NCBI GenBank assembly: GCA_002772195.1
Contig: PCSG01000211.1
Span: 1 to 11,986, forward strand
Length of the DNA: 11,986 bases
Direction: 5' to 3'
From: Desulfobacterales bacterium CG23_combo_of_CG06-09_8_20_14_all_51_8
Lineage (GTDB): Bacteria > Desulfobacterota > Desulfobacteria > Desulfobacterales > Desulfosalsimonadaceae
This document shows positions 5,271 through 11,986 of the stretch, piece by piece (within the stretch, counting starts at the first letter, position 1; every line of letters begins with the position of its first letter). The translations under genes were made by a program, and so were the position numbers. Under the pieces are notes generated by a model that did no database searches, was not told the origin of the DNA, and saw nothing but the letters and a program-made list of their open reading frames with translations.

Positions 5271-7022
5271 ATGGGCCAAACCATCGCCATTACCGGAATC
5301 AACAGCTATTTCGCCGCCACCCTGCTGCCAAGGCTGGAATCGGACCCGGCGGTTGACACCATCATCGGCATTGATAACGCACCCTGGAAGGGCGGATACA
5401 CCAAGGTCAGATTTTTCCGGGAGGATATCCGCAGCCCAAAACTGGCGGATATCCTGAGAGGCGCTGACACGGTCTTTCACATGGCGTTTATTGTGGGGGA
5501 GATCCGGGATAAAAAGGCCACTTCAGACATCAACATCAATGGGACAAAAAACGTTTTTGACGCCTGCGTCTCAGCCGGCGTGCGGAAAATCGTCTATACC
5601 AGCAGCGCCACGGTCTATGGAGCGGATATTCATAACCCTTTAGGCATTACCGAAGACCGGCCACCCCTTAAACACAAGGACAGCTACTATAACGCCAGCA
5701 AGGTGGATGTTGAAAAGCTGGTGGCCGATTATACGGGAAAATATCCGGATATGATCTTTACGACCCTCCGCGCGGCGCTTCTGTTCGGCCCCCGCATTAA
5801 CAACATGTTTTCAAAGCTGTTTTCCATGAAACTTTCCGCGCTGCCGCCGGGAGTTTCCTACACCCAGTACGTTCATGAAGAAGATCTGGGGAAAGCCCTT
5901 CATCTGGCCTTTTCAAAAGATCTTCCCGGCATTTACAACGTGGGCGCAGATGACGCCATTGCAACAATTTCCGCGTTCAAACAGGCCGGGGTTATGATTG
6001 TGCCGATACCGGCATTCCTTTTAAAATGGCTGGCCACGATCGGATTTTTCCTGAGGATTTTTCCGGCCGGCGGCGGCTGGGTGACGCTGGGACGCTATAC
6101 CATTTTTATGAACTGCGAAAAATTCAAGGCTGCCACGGGCTGGAGGCCCGAATGGACCTCGGAGGCTACATTTTCCGATTTTCTCAAATCCCGGGAACCC
6201 GCCGCCCCGGACAATATAACGCAATCCATCCTTTCCTGGATTTTTTCCAGCGGACCCCGAACCCGGCCGACCATGGCCGTGCTGCATTTGCTCAAACTGG
6301 GCAAAATTCCCGGATTGCGTCGCCTGATCCCCTGGATGGACCCTAAAAAAAACAGCATGACCTATCTGCCCATCAACGAATCCATAGGCGACATAACGCA
6401 ACAGATACTGCCCATTCAAGTGGTGCATGATTTTATCGACAAGTCCGACGTCCACGTGATCATGAATAAATGCGGATGCCGTCTGGCCCGGAAATGCGAG
6501 CATTTTACAAATGAAATCGGCTGCCTGTTCATGGGCGAAACCGCGCTTCACCTGCCCCATGGCGTGAGCCGCCGGGTTTCCCGCGAAGTCGCGCACGCTC
6601 ATGTGGAACGGGCCGCCGAAGTCGGTCTGGTTCCCATTACCGGAAAAATCCGGATTGATAATTTTATTTTTTTAACGCCCGACAAAAACAAACTCCTGTC
6701 CGTCTGCTTCTGCTGTCACTGCTGCTGCATGATGACCGCCTTTAAACAGATCCCCGGCCCCTACCTGGACAATGTCATGACGCCCTTGGAAGGCCTTGTC
6801 ATTGAGGTCACCGAAAAATGTCAGGGGTGCGGCATATGCATGGAAACCTGCGGGTTTGACGCCATCACAATCGTTAACGGCCGGGCCGTCCATTCGGATC
6901 AGTGCCGCGGCTGTGGACGGTGTGAGCGATTCTGCCCGAACCATGCGGTGCGGATTTCCATAACCAATCCGAATGCAGTGGCTGACGCAGAACAGCGAAT
7001 CATGGAATATGTTAATATTTAA
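5271..7022 (+). CDS. SDR (epimerase/dehydratase-type) fused to a Cys-rich ferredoxin domain
   Basis: A 583-residue two-part redox protein. Residues 1-305 are an extended short-chain dehydrogenase: a Rossmann N-terminus (AITGINSYFA, a variant of TGxxGxxG), Asp35 after the second strand, YTSSATVYG (109-117), and the catalytic pair Tyr140-x3-Lys144. Residues 310-500 carry an unusual cysteine set: Cys401, 403, 409, 418 and the dense run CFCCHCCC (479-486). Residues 515-560 are a 2[4Fe-4S] ferredoxin with Cys517/520/523/527 and Cys545/548/551/555. The SDR half probably oxidises a hydroxyl group or reduces a ketone with NAD(P), and the C-terminal part would carry electrons. Extra metal centres in the middle domain are inferred from the cysteines. 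No transmembrane segment is obvious, apart from a hydrophobic stretch near 245-265. The start has only a weak GGGA site (5259-5262). First gene of the operon; the thiolase follows after 44 bp. Confidence 0.85.
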   Translation: MGQTIAITGINSYFAATLLPRLESDPAVDTIIGIDNAPWKGGYTKVRFFREDIRSPKLADILRGADTVFHMAFIVGEIRDKKATSDININGTKNVFDACVSAGVRKIVYTSSATVYGADIHNPLGITEDRPPLKHKDSYYNASKVDVEKLVADYTGKYPDMIFTTLRAALLFGPRINNMFSKLFSMKLSALPPGVSYTQYVHEEDLGKALHLAFSKDLPGIYNVGADDAIATISAFKQAGVMIVPIPAFLLKWLATIGFFLRIFPAGGGWVTLGRYTIFMNCEKFKAATGWRPEWTSEATFSDFLKSREPAAPDNITQSILSWIFSSGPRTRPTMAVLHLLKLGKIPGLRRLIPWMDPKKNSMTYLPINESIGDITQQILPIQVVHDFIDKSDVHVIMNKCGCRLARKCEHFTNEIGCLFMGETALHLPHGVSRRVSREVAHAHVERAAEVGLVPITGKIRIDNFIFLTPDKNKLLSVCFCCHCCCMMTAFKQIPGPYLDNVMTPLEGLVIEVTEKCQGCGICMETCGFDAITIVNGRAVHSDQCRGCGRCERFCPNHAVRISITNPNAVADAEQRIMEYVNI

Positions 7023-7066
7023 AAGGTTACGGTTTACACAAAATCCAAAAAACCAGGAATTTTTTT

Positions 7067-8290
7067 ATGCGTGACGTTGCTATTGTTGGTGCCGGGATGC
7101 TTCGATTCGGGCGATATCCTGAAAAAGGAATCAAAGATCTGGTCAGAGAGGCGGTGGAGGCTGCCCTTCAGGATGCCGGCATTGATAAAGGCATGATTGA
7201 AGCCGCCTATGTCGGCTCAGCGGTTCCCGGCATCATGACCGGCCAGGAGCAGATCAAGGCCCAGGTGACATTAAGCGCCATGGGAATTGAGTCCATCCCC
7301 ATGTACAATATCGAAAACGCCTGCGCCAGTTCGTCCTCCGCCTTGAACCTCGCCTGGACATCCGTTGCTGCGGGCCTTTATGACTGCGCTCTGGTCGTGG
7401 GATTTGAAAAACTTTATGATAAGGACAAGCTCAAATCATTCATGGCTCTGGGAACAGCCGTTGACATTGAAATGGCCCTGAAGATGCTTGCCGATTTCCA
7501 GAAAAAACAGGGAGAAGATGAAGCGATCCTTTCGGCGGACAGCGGAAAAAGCAAAAGCATTTTCATGGATATGTATGCCTATTATACCCGGAAATACATG
7601 GAAACTTATGGCCTTACCCAGAACCACTTTGCCCGGCTTTGCGTCAAAGGTCATAAAAACGGCTCTCTCAACCCGCACGCCATGTATCAGAAAGAGGTCA
7701 CCATTGAAGAGGTCCTCCAATCCGGGGATGTGGCGTTCCCGCTCACCCGCATGATGTGTTCGCCGGTCTGTGACGGGTCGGCGGCGGTCGTCATCTGTTC
7801 AAAATCAGCCGCTCAAAACATCAAAGCAAAACCAGTCTGGATCGCCGCGTCGGTGGTGGGCAGCGGCCGCATCAGCGACAATATCGGCGATACCCTCACC
7901 CGCCGCCTGGCTCCCCTTGCCTATGAAGCGGCCGGCATCGGCCCGGAGGCGATTGATGTGGTTGAAGTCCATGACGCCACAACACCTTCTGAGATCATCT
8001 CCCTGATCGAATTAGGCCTGGTCCCCGGCGAAGACGCCCATCGGTGGATTGAAAATGGCGACCTGGATATCAGCGGCCGCCTGGCGTCCAACCCTTCCGG
8101 CGGGCTCACATCCAAGGGGCACCCCATCGGCGCCACGGGCCTTGCGCAAATTTATGAAATTGTTCACCAGCTCAGAGGAACCGCCGGCAAACGCCAGACA
8201 AACAATCCTTCGGTGGGAATGACCCACAACGGCGGCGGCATTCTGGGCGTCGATGCGGCTGCCATGGCGCTGCATATTCTGAAACGATAA
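7067..8290 (+). CDS. SCP-x-like thiolase (acetyl-CoA acetyltransferase family)
   Basis: A 407-residue thiolase of the lipid-transfer/SCP-x-like branch. Seen: the nucleophile Cys86 in NIENACASSSSAL, a catalytic-type His302 in EVHDATTPSE (the place of the VHDCF motif of SCP-x thiolases), and His352 in the GHPIGATG motif. The C-terminal THNGGG (386-391) replaces the CxGGG of classical thiolases, which marks it as SCP-x-like. The full length of the family is present. Expected reaction: cleavage of a 3-ketoacyl-CoA with CoA, giving acetyl- or propionyl-CoA and a shortened acyl-CoA; relatives often act on branched or steroid side chains. The start is supported by AGGA (7055-7058). It follows the SDR-ferredoxin by 44 bp. 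The CoA ligase follows after 12 bp, with a ribosome site right behind the thiolase stop codon, so all are cotranscribed. Confidence 0.88.
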   Translation: MRDVAIVGAGMLRFGRYPEKGIKDLVREAVEAALQDAGIDKGMIEAAYVGSAVPGIMTGQEQIKAQVTLSAMGIESIPMYNIENACASSSSALNLAWTSVAAGLYDCALVVGFEKLYDKDKLKSFMALGTAVDIEMALKMLADFQKKQGEDEAILSADSGKSKSIFMDMYAYYTRKYMETYGLTQNHFARLCVKGHKNGSLNPHAMYQKEVTIEEVLQSGDVAFPLTRMMCSPVCDGSAAVVICSKSAAQNIKAKPVWIAASVVGSGRISDNIGDTLTRRLAPLAYEAAGIGPEAIDVVEVHDATTPSEIISLIELGLVPGEDAHRWIENGDLDISGRLASNPSGGLTSKGHPIGATGLAQIYEIVHQLRGTAGKRQTNNPSVGMTHNGGGILGVDAAAMALHILKR

Positions 8291-8302
8291 GGAGGCTGAT
8301 GC

Positions 8303-9667
8303 ATGAATTCCCCAAACCGTCCCTACTGGAATATGGAAGTGGAGCCTAAGCTCAACACCCCGGAAATGCGGATCCTTCAGTTTGACAAGCTCAAAAATGC
8401 CCTCGCCTGGCAGTATGATCATACCCCGTTTAATCGAAAGCGATTTGAAAAAGCGGGAGTGACGCCGGCGGATATCCGATCTTTTGATGATTTTGCAGCG
8501 GCCATCCCGGTGGCCGGCCAGGCGGAAATCCGGGAAATCATCTCCCAGGTCGGGTTTGACATGGACAAACTCATGATCGAACTCTTCGGCGAAGAACGGT
8601 TCAAGGATCTGTATCTTTTGACCACCACATCCGGCACCACCGGCATCCCGACCCCCTACCCCAACTTTAACGCCTCCATTGCCGACGCCCAGGAAATCAT
8701 GAGCCGGGCCGCCTGGCGAATGGGGGTCCGGCCGGGTGACCGGATCGGCCTTTGCTTCGGCCTGTGCATGCACGCCGCAGGCACCCCCCAGGTATTATGG
8801 TACAAGAATTTTCCGGGCATCATGATGATCCCTATCGGGGCCGAGGCAGGCACGGAAAAAATTCTTCAGTTCATCCAGCTTTTCAAGGTCAATGTGTTTA
8901 CCGGCACGCCATCTCTGGCACTCCACCTGATTGAACGCTGCCCCGAGGTCCTGAAGATGCCGGTGAAGAATCTCGGCATCAAAACCCTGATATTGGGAGC
9001 CGAGCCGGGGGCAGGCATTCCCGAGGTCCGCCGAAAACTGGAGGCCGAGTTCGGCGCAAAGGTCTTTGACGCCGGCGCGGGCTACGGCTGCTCCTGCGAT
9101 CATGAAATTTACCAGGGCATGCACTGGCTCGCGGATGATTATGCCTATTATGAACTCATCGATCCGGAAACGCGAACCCCGGTGCCCATGGAAAACGGCG
9201 CCACCGGCATGATGGTGGGCACGTCGCTGAACCCTCGGGCTGCGGTCTGGTTTGACATGCGGTTCACCATGATGGACGTTCACCAGGTCTTCACCGATCC
9301 CTGCCCCTGCGGGAAAAGCGGATTCCGGTATAAAATTGTCGGCCGGGCCGACGACATGCTCAAGGTCAAAGGCGTACCGGTCTATCCCGCGTCCATCGAA
9401 GGGGTGATTCATTCCATGCCTGAAGCGCTTACCGGCGCTTTTAGAATCGTCCTGGACGAACCGCCGCCCCGGGTGGTGCCCCCGATCAAACTCAAAGTTG
9501 AATACGCTGAAGGGATACGAGTAGAAAATTTGCCGGAAATTGAAAACCGGCTCGCATCAAAAATGCACACACTGTTAAAAATCCGGCCGTCGATAACCTG
9601 GCTCAAACCCGGCACGCTGGAACGCAGCAGTAAGAAGACGCAGTTGATTGAAAAATCCTATGAGTAA
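8303..9667 (+). CDS. PaaK-like acyl-CoA ligase (AMP-forming)
   Basis: A 454-residue member of the phenylacetate-CoA ligase-like branch of adenylate-forming enzymes (usual length about 430-450). Seen: the ATP-binding loop TTTSGTTGIPT (107-117), LGAEPGAG (231-238), DAGAGYGCSCD (256-266) corresponding to the A5 region, CPCGKSGFRYKIVGRADDMLKVKG (334-357) with the hinge Asp of the GRADDMLK motif, and a C-terminal RSSKKTQ (441-447) where the adenylation Lys is expected. Expected reaction: carboxylate plus ATP plus CoA to acyl-CoA, AMP and pyrophosphate, the entry step of a degradation pathway. PaaK relatives often use aryl or cyclic acids; the substrate here is unknown. GGAGG (8291-8295) directly after the thiolase stop codon gives a strong start. 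The end overlaps the start of the acyl-CoA dehydrogenase by 8 nt, indicating coupling. Confidence 0.87.
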   Translation: MNSPNRPYWNMEVEPKLNTPEMRILQFDKLKNALAWQYDHTPFNRKRFEKAGVTPADIRSFDDFAAAIPVAGQAEIREIISQVGFDMDKLMIELFGEERFKDLYLLTTTSGTTGIPTPYPNFNASIADAQEIMSRAAWRMGVRPGDRIGLCFGLCMHAAGTPQVLWYKNFPGIMMIPIGAEAGTEKILQFIQLFKVNVFTGTPSLALHLIERCPEVLKMPVKNLGIKTLILGAEPGAGIPEVRRKLEAEFGAKVFDAGAGYGCSCDHEIYQGMHWLADDYAYYELIDPETRTPVPMENGATGMMVGTSLNPRAAVWFDMRFTMMDVHQVFTDPCPCGKSGFRYKIVGRADDMLKVKGVPVYPASIEGVIHSMPEALTGAFRIVLDEPPPRVVPPIKLKVEYAEGIRVENLPEIENRLASKMHTLLKIRPSITWLKPGTLERSSKKTQLIEKSYE

Positions 9668-11106
9668 GATCAAATTCGGCACCTTCGCCGACGCCCCCCG
9701 ATCTGCTGGAAACCCTGCCTGCGCTCGGCAAGCTCAAAAAACTCTGCCCGGCCTACATAAAAACCGCCGAAACCGCCCAAGTCATCGCCCGCCGGTTCGC
9801 CCGGGATGAAATGCTGCCAAAGGTGCTTGAAATTGACGCAAAATGCGCAAAAGACCCCCGGTATTTTGACTGGGAGCTGTGGAAAAAAGCCAATGACATC
9901 AAGCTCACCATTTCCCCGATTCCTGAAAAAATGGGCGGCCTGGGCTGGAGCGCCCTGGCCAATGCCGTGCTGGTCGAAGAACTCGCCAGCGTCTGCCTGG
10001 CAACGGCCAGCAATATCACGTTCAACACCTTCGGCCTTCTGGGCGCCATGGTGGAATGCCGACCCGGCATTGTCTTAAAAGTCATCCGCGAAATGGTGGA
10101 CGCTCAGAAAAAAGGGAAACCGCTGTTCTGGTCCTGGGCCATTACAGAGCCTTCCGCCGGAACGGATATGGAGGAGGGCCGGGCCATGGCGACCATGCAC
10201 CCGTCCACTCATGCCGAAAAAGTCCCCGGCGGTTTTAAGATCAACGGGACAAAATGCTTTATCACCAACGGCAGCCTTGCCCATTATGTGATCGCCAACA
10301 TCCCCTTTGATACTTCCGCGCCCCGGGAATCCATGGCCACCTTCCTGATTCCGACAGACGCCAACGGGTTTTCCGTAGGCGCCGTGGAACGCAAATGCGG
10401 CCAGAAAGCCAGCCAGACCGCTGAAATCATCTTTAAAGACGTGCTTGTGCCGGAAGAAAATCTCTGGGAGCCGCCGGGACGGGGGTTGCGCCACACCCGG
10501 GAGATTCTATCCATCACCCGCGGATTTATCGGAGTTGCGGGCTTAGGGCTGGCCCGGGGCGCTCTTGAAAAAGCCATCGGATTCGCCGGACGGAAAAAAA
10601 TCCGCGATCACCGGCTCATTGACGAAGAATGGGTCCAATTTATTATCGCCGACCTCTTGAAAGACATCATGACGGTCCGGCACGCCTGCTATAACTTCGC
10701 CATCGCTTTAGATGCCTGCCATGTGTGGCGCATGTTTGATGCTTTTCCGGTCAAGGCGGGACTTAACATCCTCCCCCGGAATCTGCTGCTCGGCAACTCC
10801 CTGGCGGAACTTGCCCAAAACAAATTCATTGAAAATATCGGCACGGCTTTTAAAAATAAGCTGGTCACCGACAAAACCGTTGAAACGTTTGTCAAGCATG
10901 GGTCCGCCGTCAAGGTGGCGGGCACCGACCTTGCGGTAAAAGCCGCCAACAGCGCGGCCGATATCGTCGGTCTTGAAGGCATGTCCCGGGAACACGGCAT
11001 TGAAAAATATTTTCGGGACGCGAAAATCACCCAAATTTACGAAGGCACCAACCAGGCCAACCGGATGGATGTATTTGAAAATGCGATCCGCCCGCTAATC
11101 TCATAA
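9660..11106 (+). CDS. Acyl-CoA dehydrogenase, catalytic type, with apparent frameshift near its N-terminus
   Basis: The natural start is ATG 9660, overlapping the ligase stop (MSKIKFGTFADAP), but that frame stops early. The rest of the protein lies in another frame, open from 9664 without ATG, GTG or TTG until ATG 9811, and coding-like from the start (PDLLETLPALGKLKK...). Removing one C from the run 9694-9699 joins both parts into 481 residues. The uninterrupted piece 9811-11106 has 431 residues. In that numbering: AITEPSAGTD (110-119) binds FAD and substrate, GFKINGTKCFITNG (141-154), ASQTAEIIFKDVLVPEENL (200-218), and RDAKITQIYEGTNQ (402-415) with the catalytic base Glu411. Reaction: alpha,beta-desaturation of an acyl-CoA with FAD, passing electrons to ETF or a similar carrier. 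The defect may be a real mutation, a sequencing error or a slippage site. Initiation at 9811 would lose about 50 residues of the N-terminal helical domain. Confidence 0.85.
9694..9699 (+). other. C6 run at the frameshift in the acyl-CoA dehydrogenase gene
   Basis: Six C in a row lie exactly where the frame beginning at ATG 9660 must change to the frame of the remaining gene. With five C the codons read GAC GCC CCC GAT CTG CTG, giving one continuous protein. Homopolymers are common sites both of indel mutation and of sequencing error. Confidence 0.7.
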
Positions 11107-11121
11107 GGCGGTGAGGCAGCC

Positions 11122-11949
11122 ATGACTTCAGCGATCATCAGCACAATTATTGACGAATGCCGAAAATTCGCCGTTAATGAAATCCGCAGCACTTCTCTTG
11201 AGATGGATCTTTCCCCGGATGCCGACCGGGTGAGGCGTATCTGGGGAAAAAGCAGCCAGATGGATCTGCCGTGGCTGAGCGTTCCGGAGATTTTTTCAGG
11301 CGGCGGTTGTACCCCGCTTGAATGCGCGAAGATATTGGAAACCCTTGCCGCTGAATGCGCCGGGGTCGCTTCAATATATGCCCATCATTATTGCGCGTGC
11401 ACTCCCCTGCTGGTGGCCCATGCCGAAATTCAGAAAAAGTGGTTCGCAAAATTCATTGATCCAAAAAACGCACCGCTGATGGCTTCCGTGATGTTGCCCG
11501 AAGAATTTGACGAAAGCACTCTTTCCTGGACAAAAGAAAATGGCCAATGCATCCTCAACGGCAAGTCCCCGATCTTCGGCAGCGTAATGCTTGCAGACGG
11601 TTTTATGGTGTTTCCCTCTGAGACCGGTCATCCGGAAAACATTCTCTGCCTCTGGATTGACCGGGCGGCCGCAGGGGTCGCCTTTGGGGAGCCGCTTCAA
11701 CTGCCGGGGTTGAAAATCAATTCATTTGGTTCGATTCTGTTTAATGATGTCAGGGTCCTCCCTGATCATATGATTGCCGACGGTCAGGCCGCCCAAAAAA
11801 TGCTCTCGGCCGCGCGGTCCTCTTTTTATGGATTTACCGCCGCCATCGCCGTGGGCGCAGCCCGGCGTGCCTTTGAAAAAGCCCTTGATTACGCGAAAGA
11901 GAGATATCAGTTCGGCAAAAAAATTATTCTGGTTATCCACTTCGATTAA
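11122..11949 (+). pseudogene. Second acyl-CoA dehydrogenase-like protein, C-terminally truncated
   Basis: The 275-residue frame resembles acyl-CoA dehydrogenases (usually 370-400 residues) through residue 269. Seen: AHHYCACTPLLVAHAEIQKKWF (87-108), INSFGSILFNDVRVLPDHMI (199-218) matching the middle domain's DVRVP strand, and ALDYAKERYQFGKKII (254-269), the start of the YAKxRxQFGKxIxxHQ helix. After Ile269 the family pattern is lost (LVIHFD, stop), so about 110 C-terminal residues, including the catalytic Glu region, are missing. The TEPxAGSD motif is replaced by SVMLPEEFDES (122-132), so even the intact protein may have been a divergent or non-catalytic partner of the preceding dehydrogenase. 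The gene starts 15 bp after the previous stop codon behind a GTGAGG site, so it belongs to the operon. An element inserted near 11928 is the likely cause of the truncation. Confidence 0.75.
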
Positions 11950-11986
11950 GTAAAAAAATTTATATATAATTTCAATAAGTTATTTT
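11929..11986. mobile_element. Possible edge of an inserted element
   Basis: At about 11928 the acyl-CoA dehydrogenase reading frame loses its family pattern in the middle of a conserved helix. The base composition turns sharply AT-rich, with only about 6 G or C in the last 37 bases. The boundary sequence begins CTGGTTATCCACTTCGATTA. No transposase or matching inverted repeat is visible before the window ends, so the type of element cannot be told; a deletion or rearrangement is the alternative. Confidence 0.4.

Noticed and set aside
6021..6602. Minus-strand frame of 193 codons inside the SDR-ferredoxin gene
   Set aside because: Antisense to conserved cysteine motifs; composition of a shadow frame.
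8012..8773. Long minus-strand reading frame of 253 codons
   Set aside because: It lies antisense across the thiolase end and the CoA ligase start, both clear family members with conserved motifs, and its translation resembles no protein family.
8795..9412. Minus-strand frame of 205 codons inside the CoA ligase
   Set aside because: Antisense shadow of a well-supported gene; no ribosome site or recognisable domain.
1..11986. CRISPR array, tRNA or rRNA
   Set aside because: No regularly spaced repeats, cloverleaf sequences or rRNA-like stretches were seen on either strand.

Overview
The window looks like chromosomal DNA from an anaerobic, moderately GC-rich bacterium, most probably a sulfate-reducing or related member of the Desulfobacterota. 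This rests on the gene families seen: a class I hybrid-cluster protein behind a CRP/FNR-type (HcpR-like) palindrome, bacterial ferredoxin modules fused to redox enzymes, a short MetE-core/UROD-like protein, and a CoA-thioester degradation cluster. No rRNA or tRNA is present, so the taxonomy is inference.

Left part, minus strand (1-3864). The N-terminal 317 codons of hcp run off the left edge. Upstream of hcp are its leader, a probable promoter and the perfect palindrome TTGAC-N4-GTCAA (1056-1069). A rho-independent terminator (1086-1109) separates hcp from a three-gene minus-strand operon. Its gene order is a ferredoxin-nitroreductase fusion (3864-2809), a MetE-core/UROD-like zinc protein (2733-1711) and a flavin reductase-like FMN protein (1723-1100, overlapping its predecessor by 13 nt).

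Centre (3865-5270). Two AT-rich intergenic regions flank a plus-strand regulator (4167-5057) with a MerR-type helix-turn-helix followed by a complete TetR-type repressor. The palindrome TTGACT-N4-AGTCAA occurs in front of the minus-strand operon (3945-3960) and of the plus-strand operon (5197-5212). A one-base-shorter version lies inside the regulator's own promoter (4068-4082). This suggests a small local regulon: the regulator and both flanking operons.

Right part, plus strand (5271-11949). One operon encodes, in order: an extended SDR fused to a cysteine-rich ferredoxin domain, an SCP-x-like thiolase, a PaaK-like acyl-CoA ligase, an acyl-CoA dehydrogenase and a second, divergent acyl-CoA dehydrogenase-like protein. 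Together they could activate a carboxylic acid to its CoA ester, desaturate it, oxidise a hydroxyl group and cleave it thiolytically. No enoyl-CoA hydratase is visible and the substrate is unknown. Two genes are damaged. The first dehydrogenase has a +1 frameshift at a C6 run (9694-9699). The second breaks off at about 11928 in the middle of a conserved motif and runs into AT-rich foreign-looking sequence, probably the edge of an inserted element. If both defects are real, this operon may be partly inactive.
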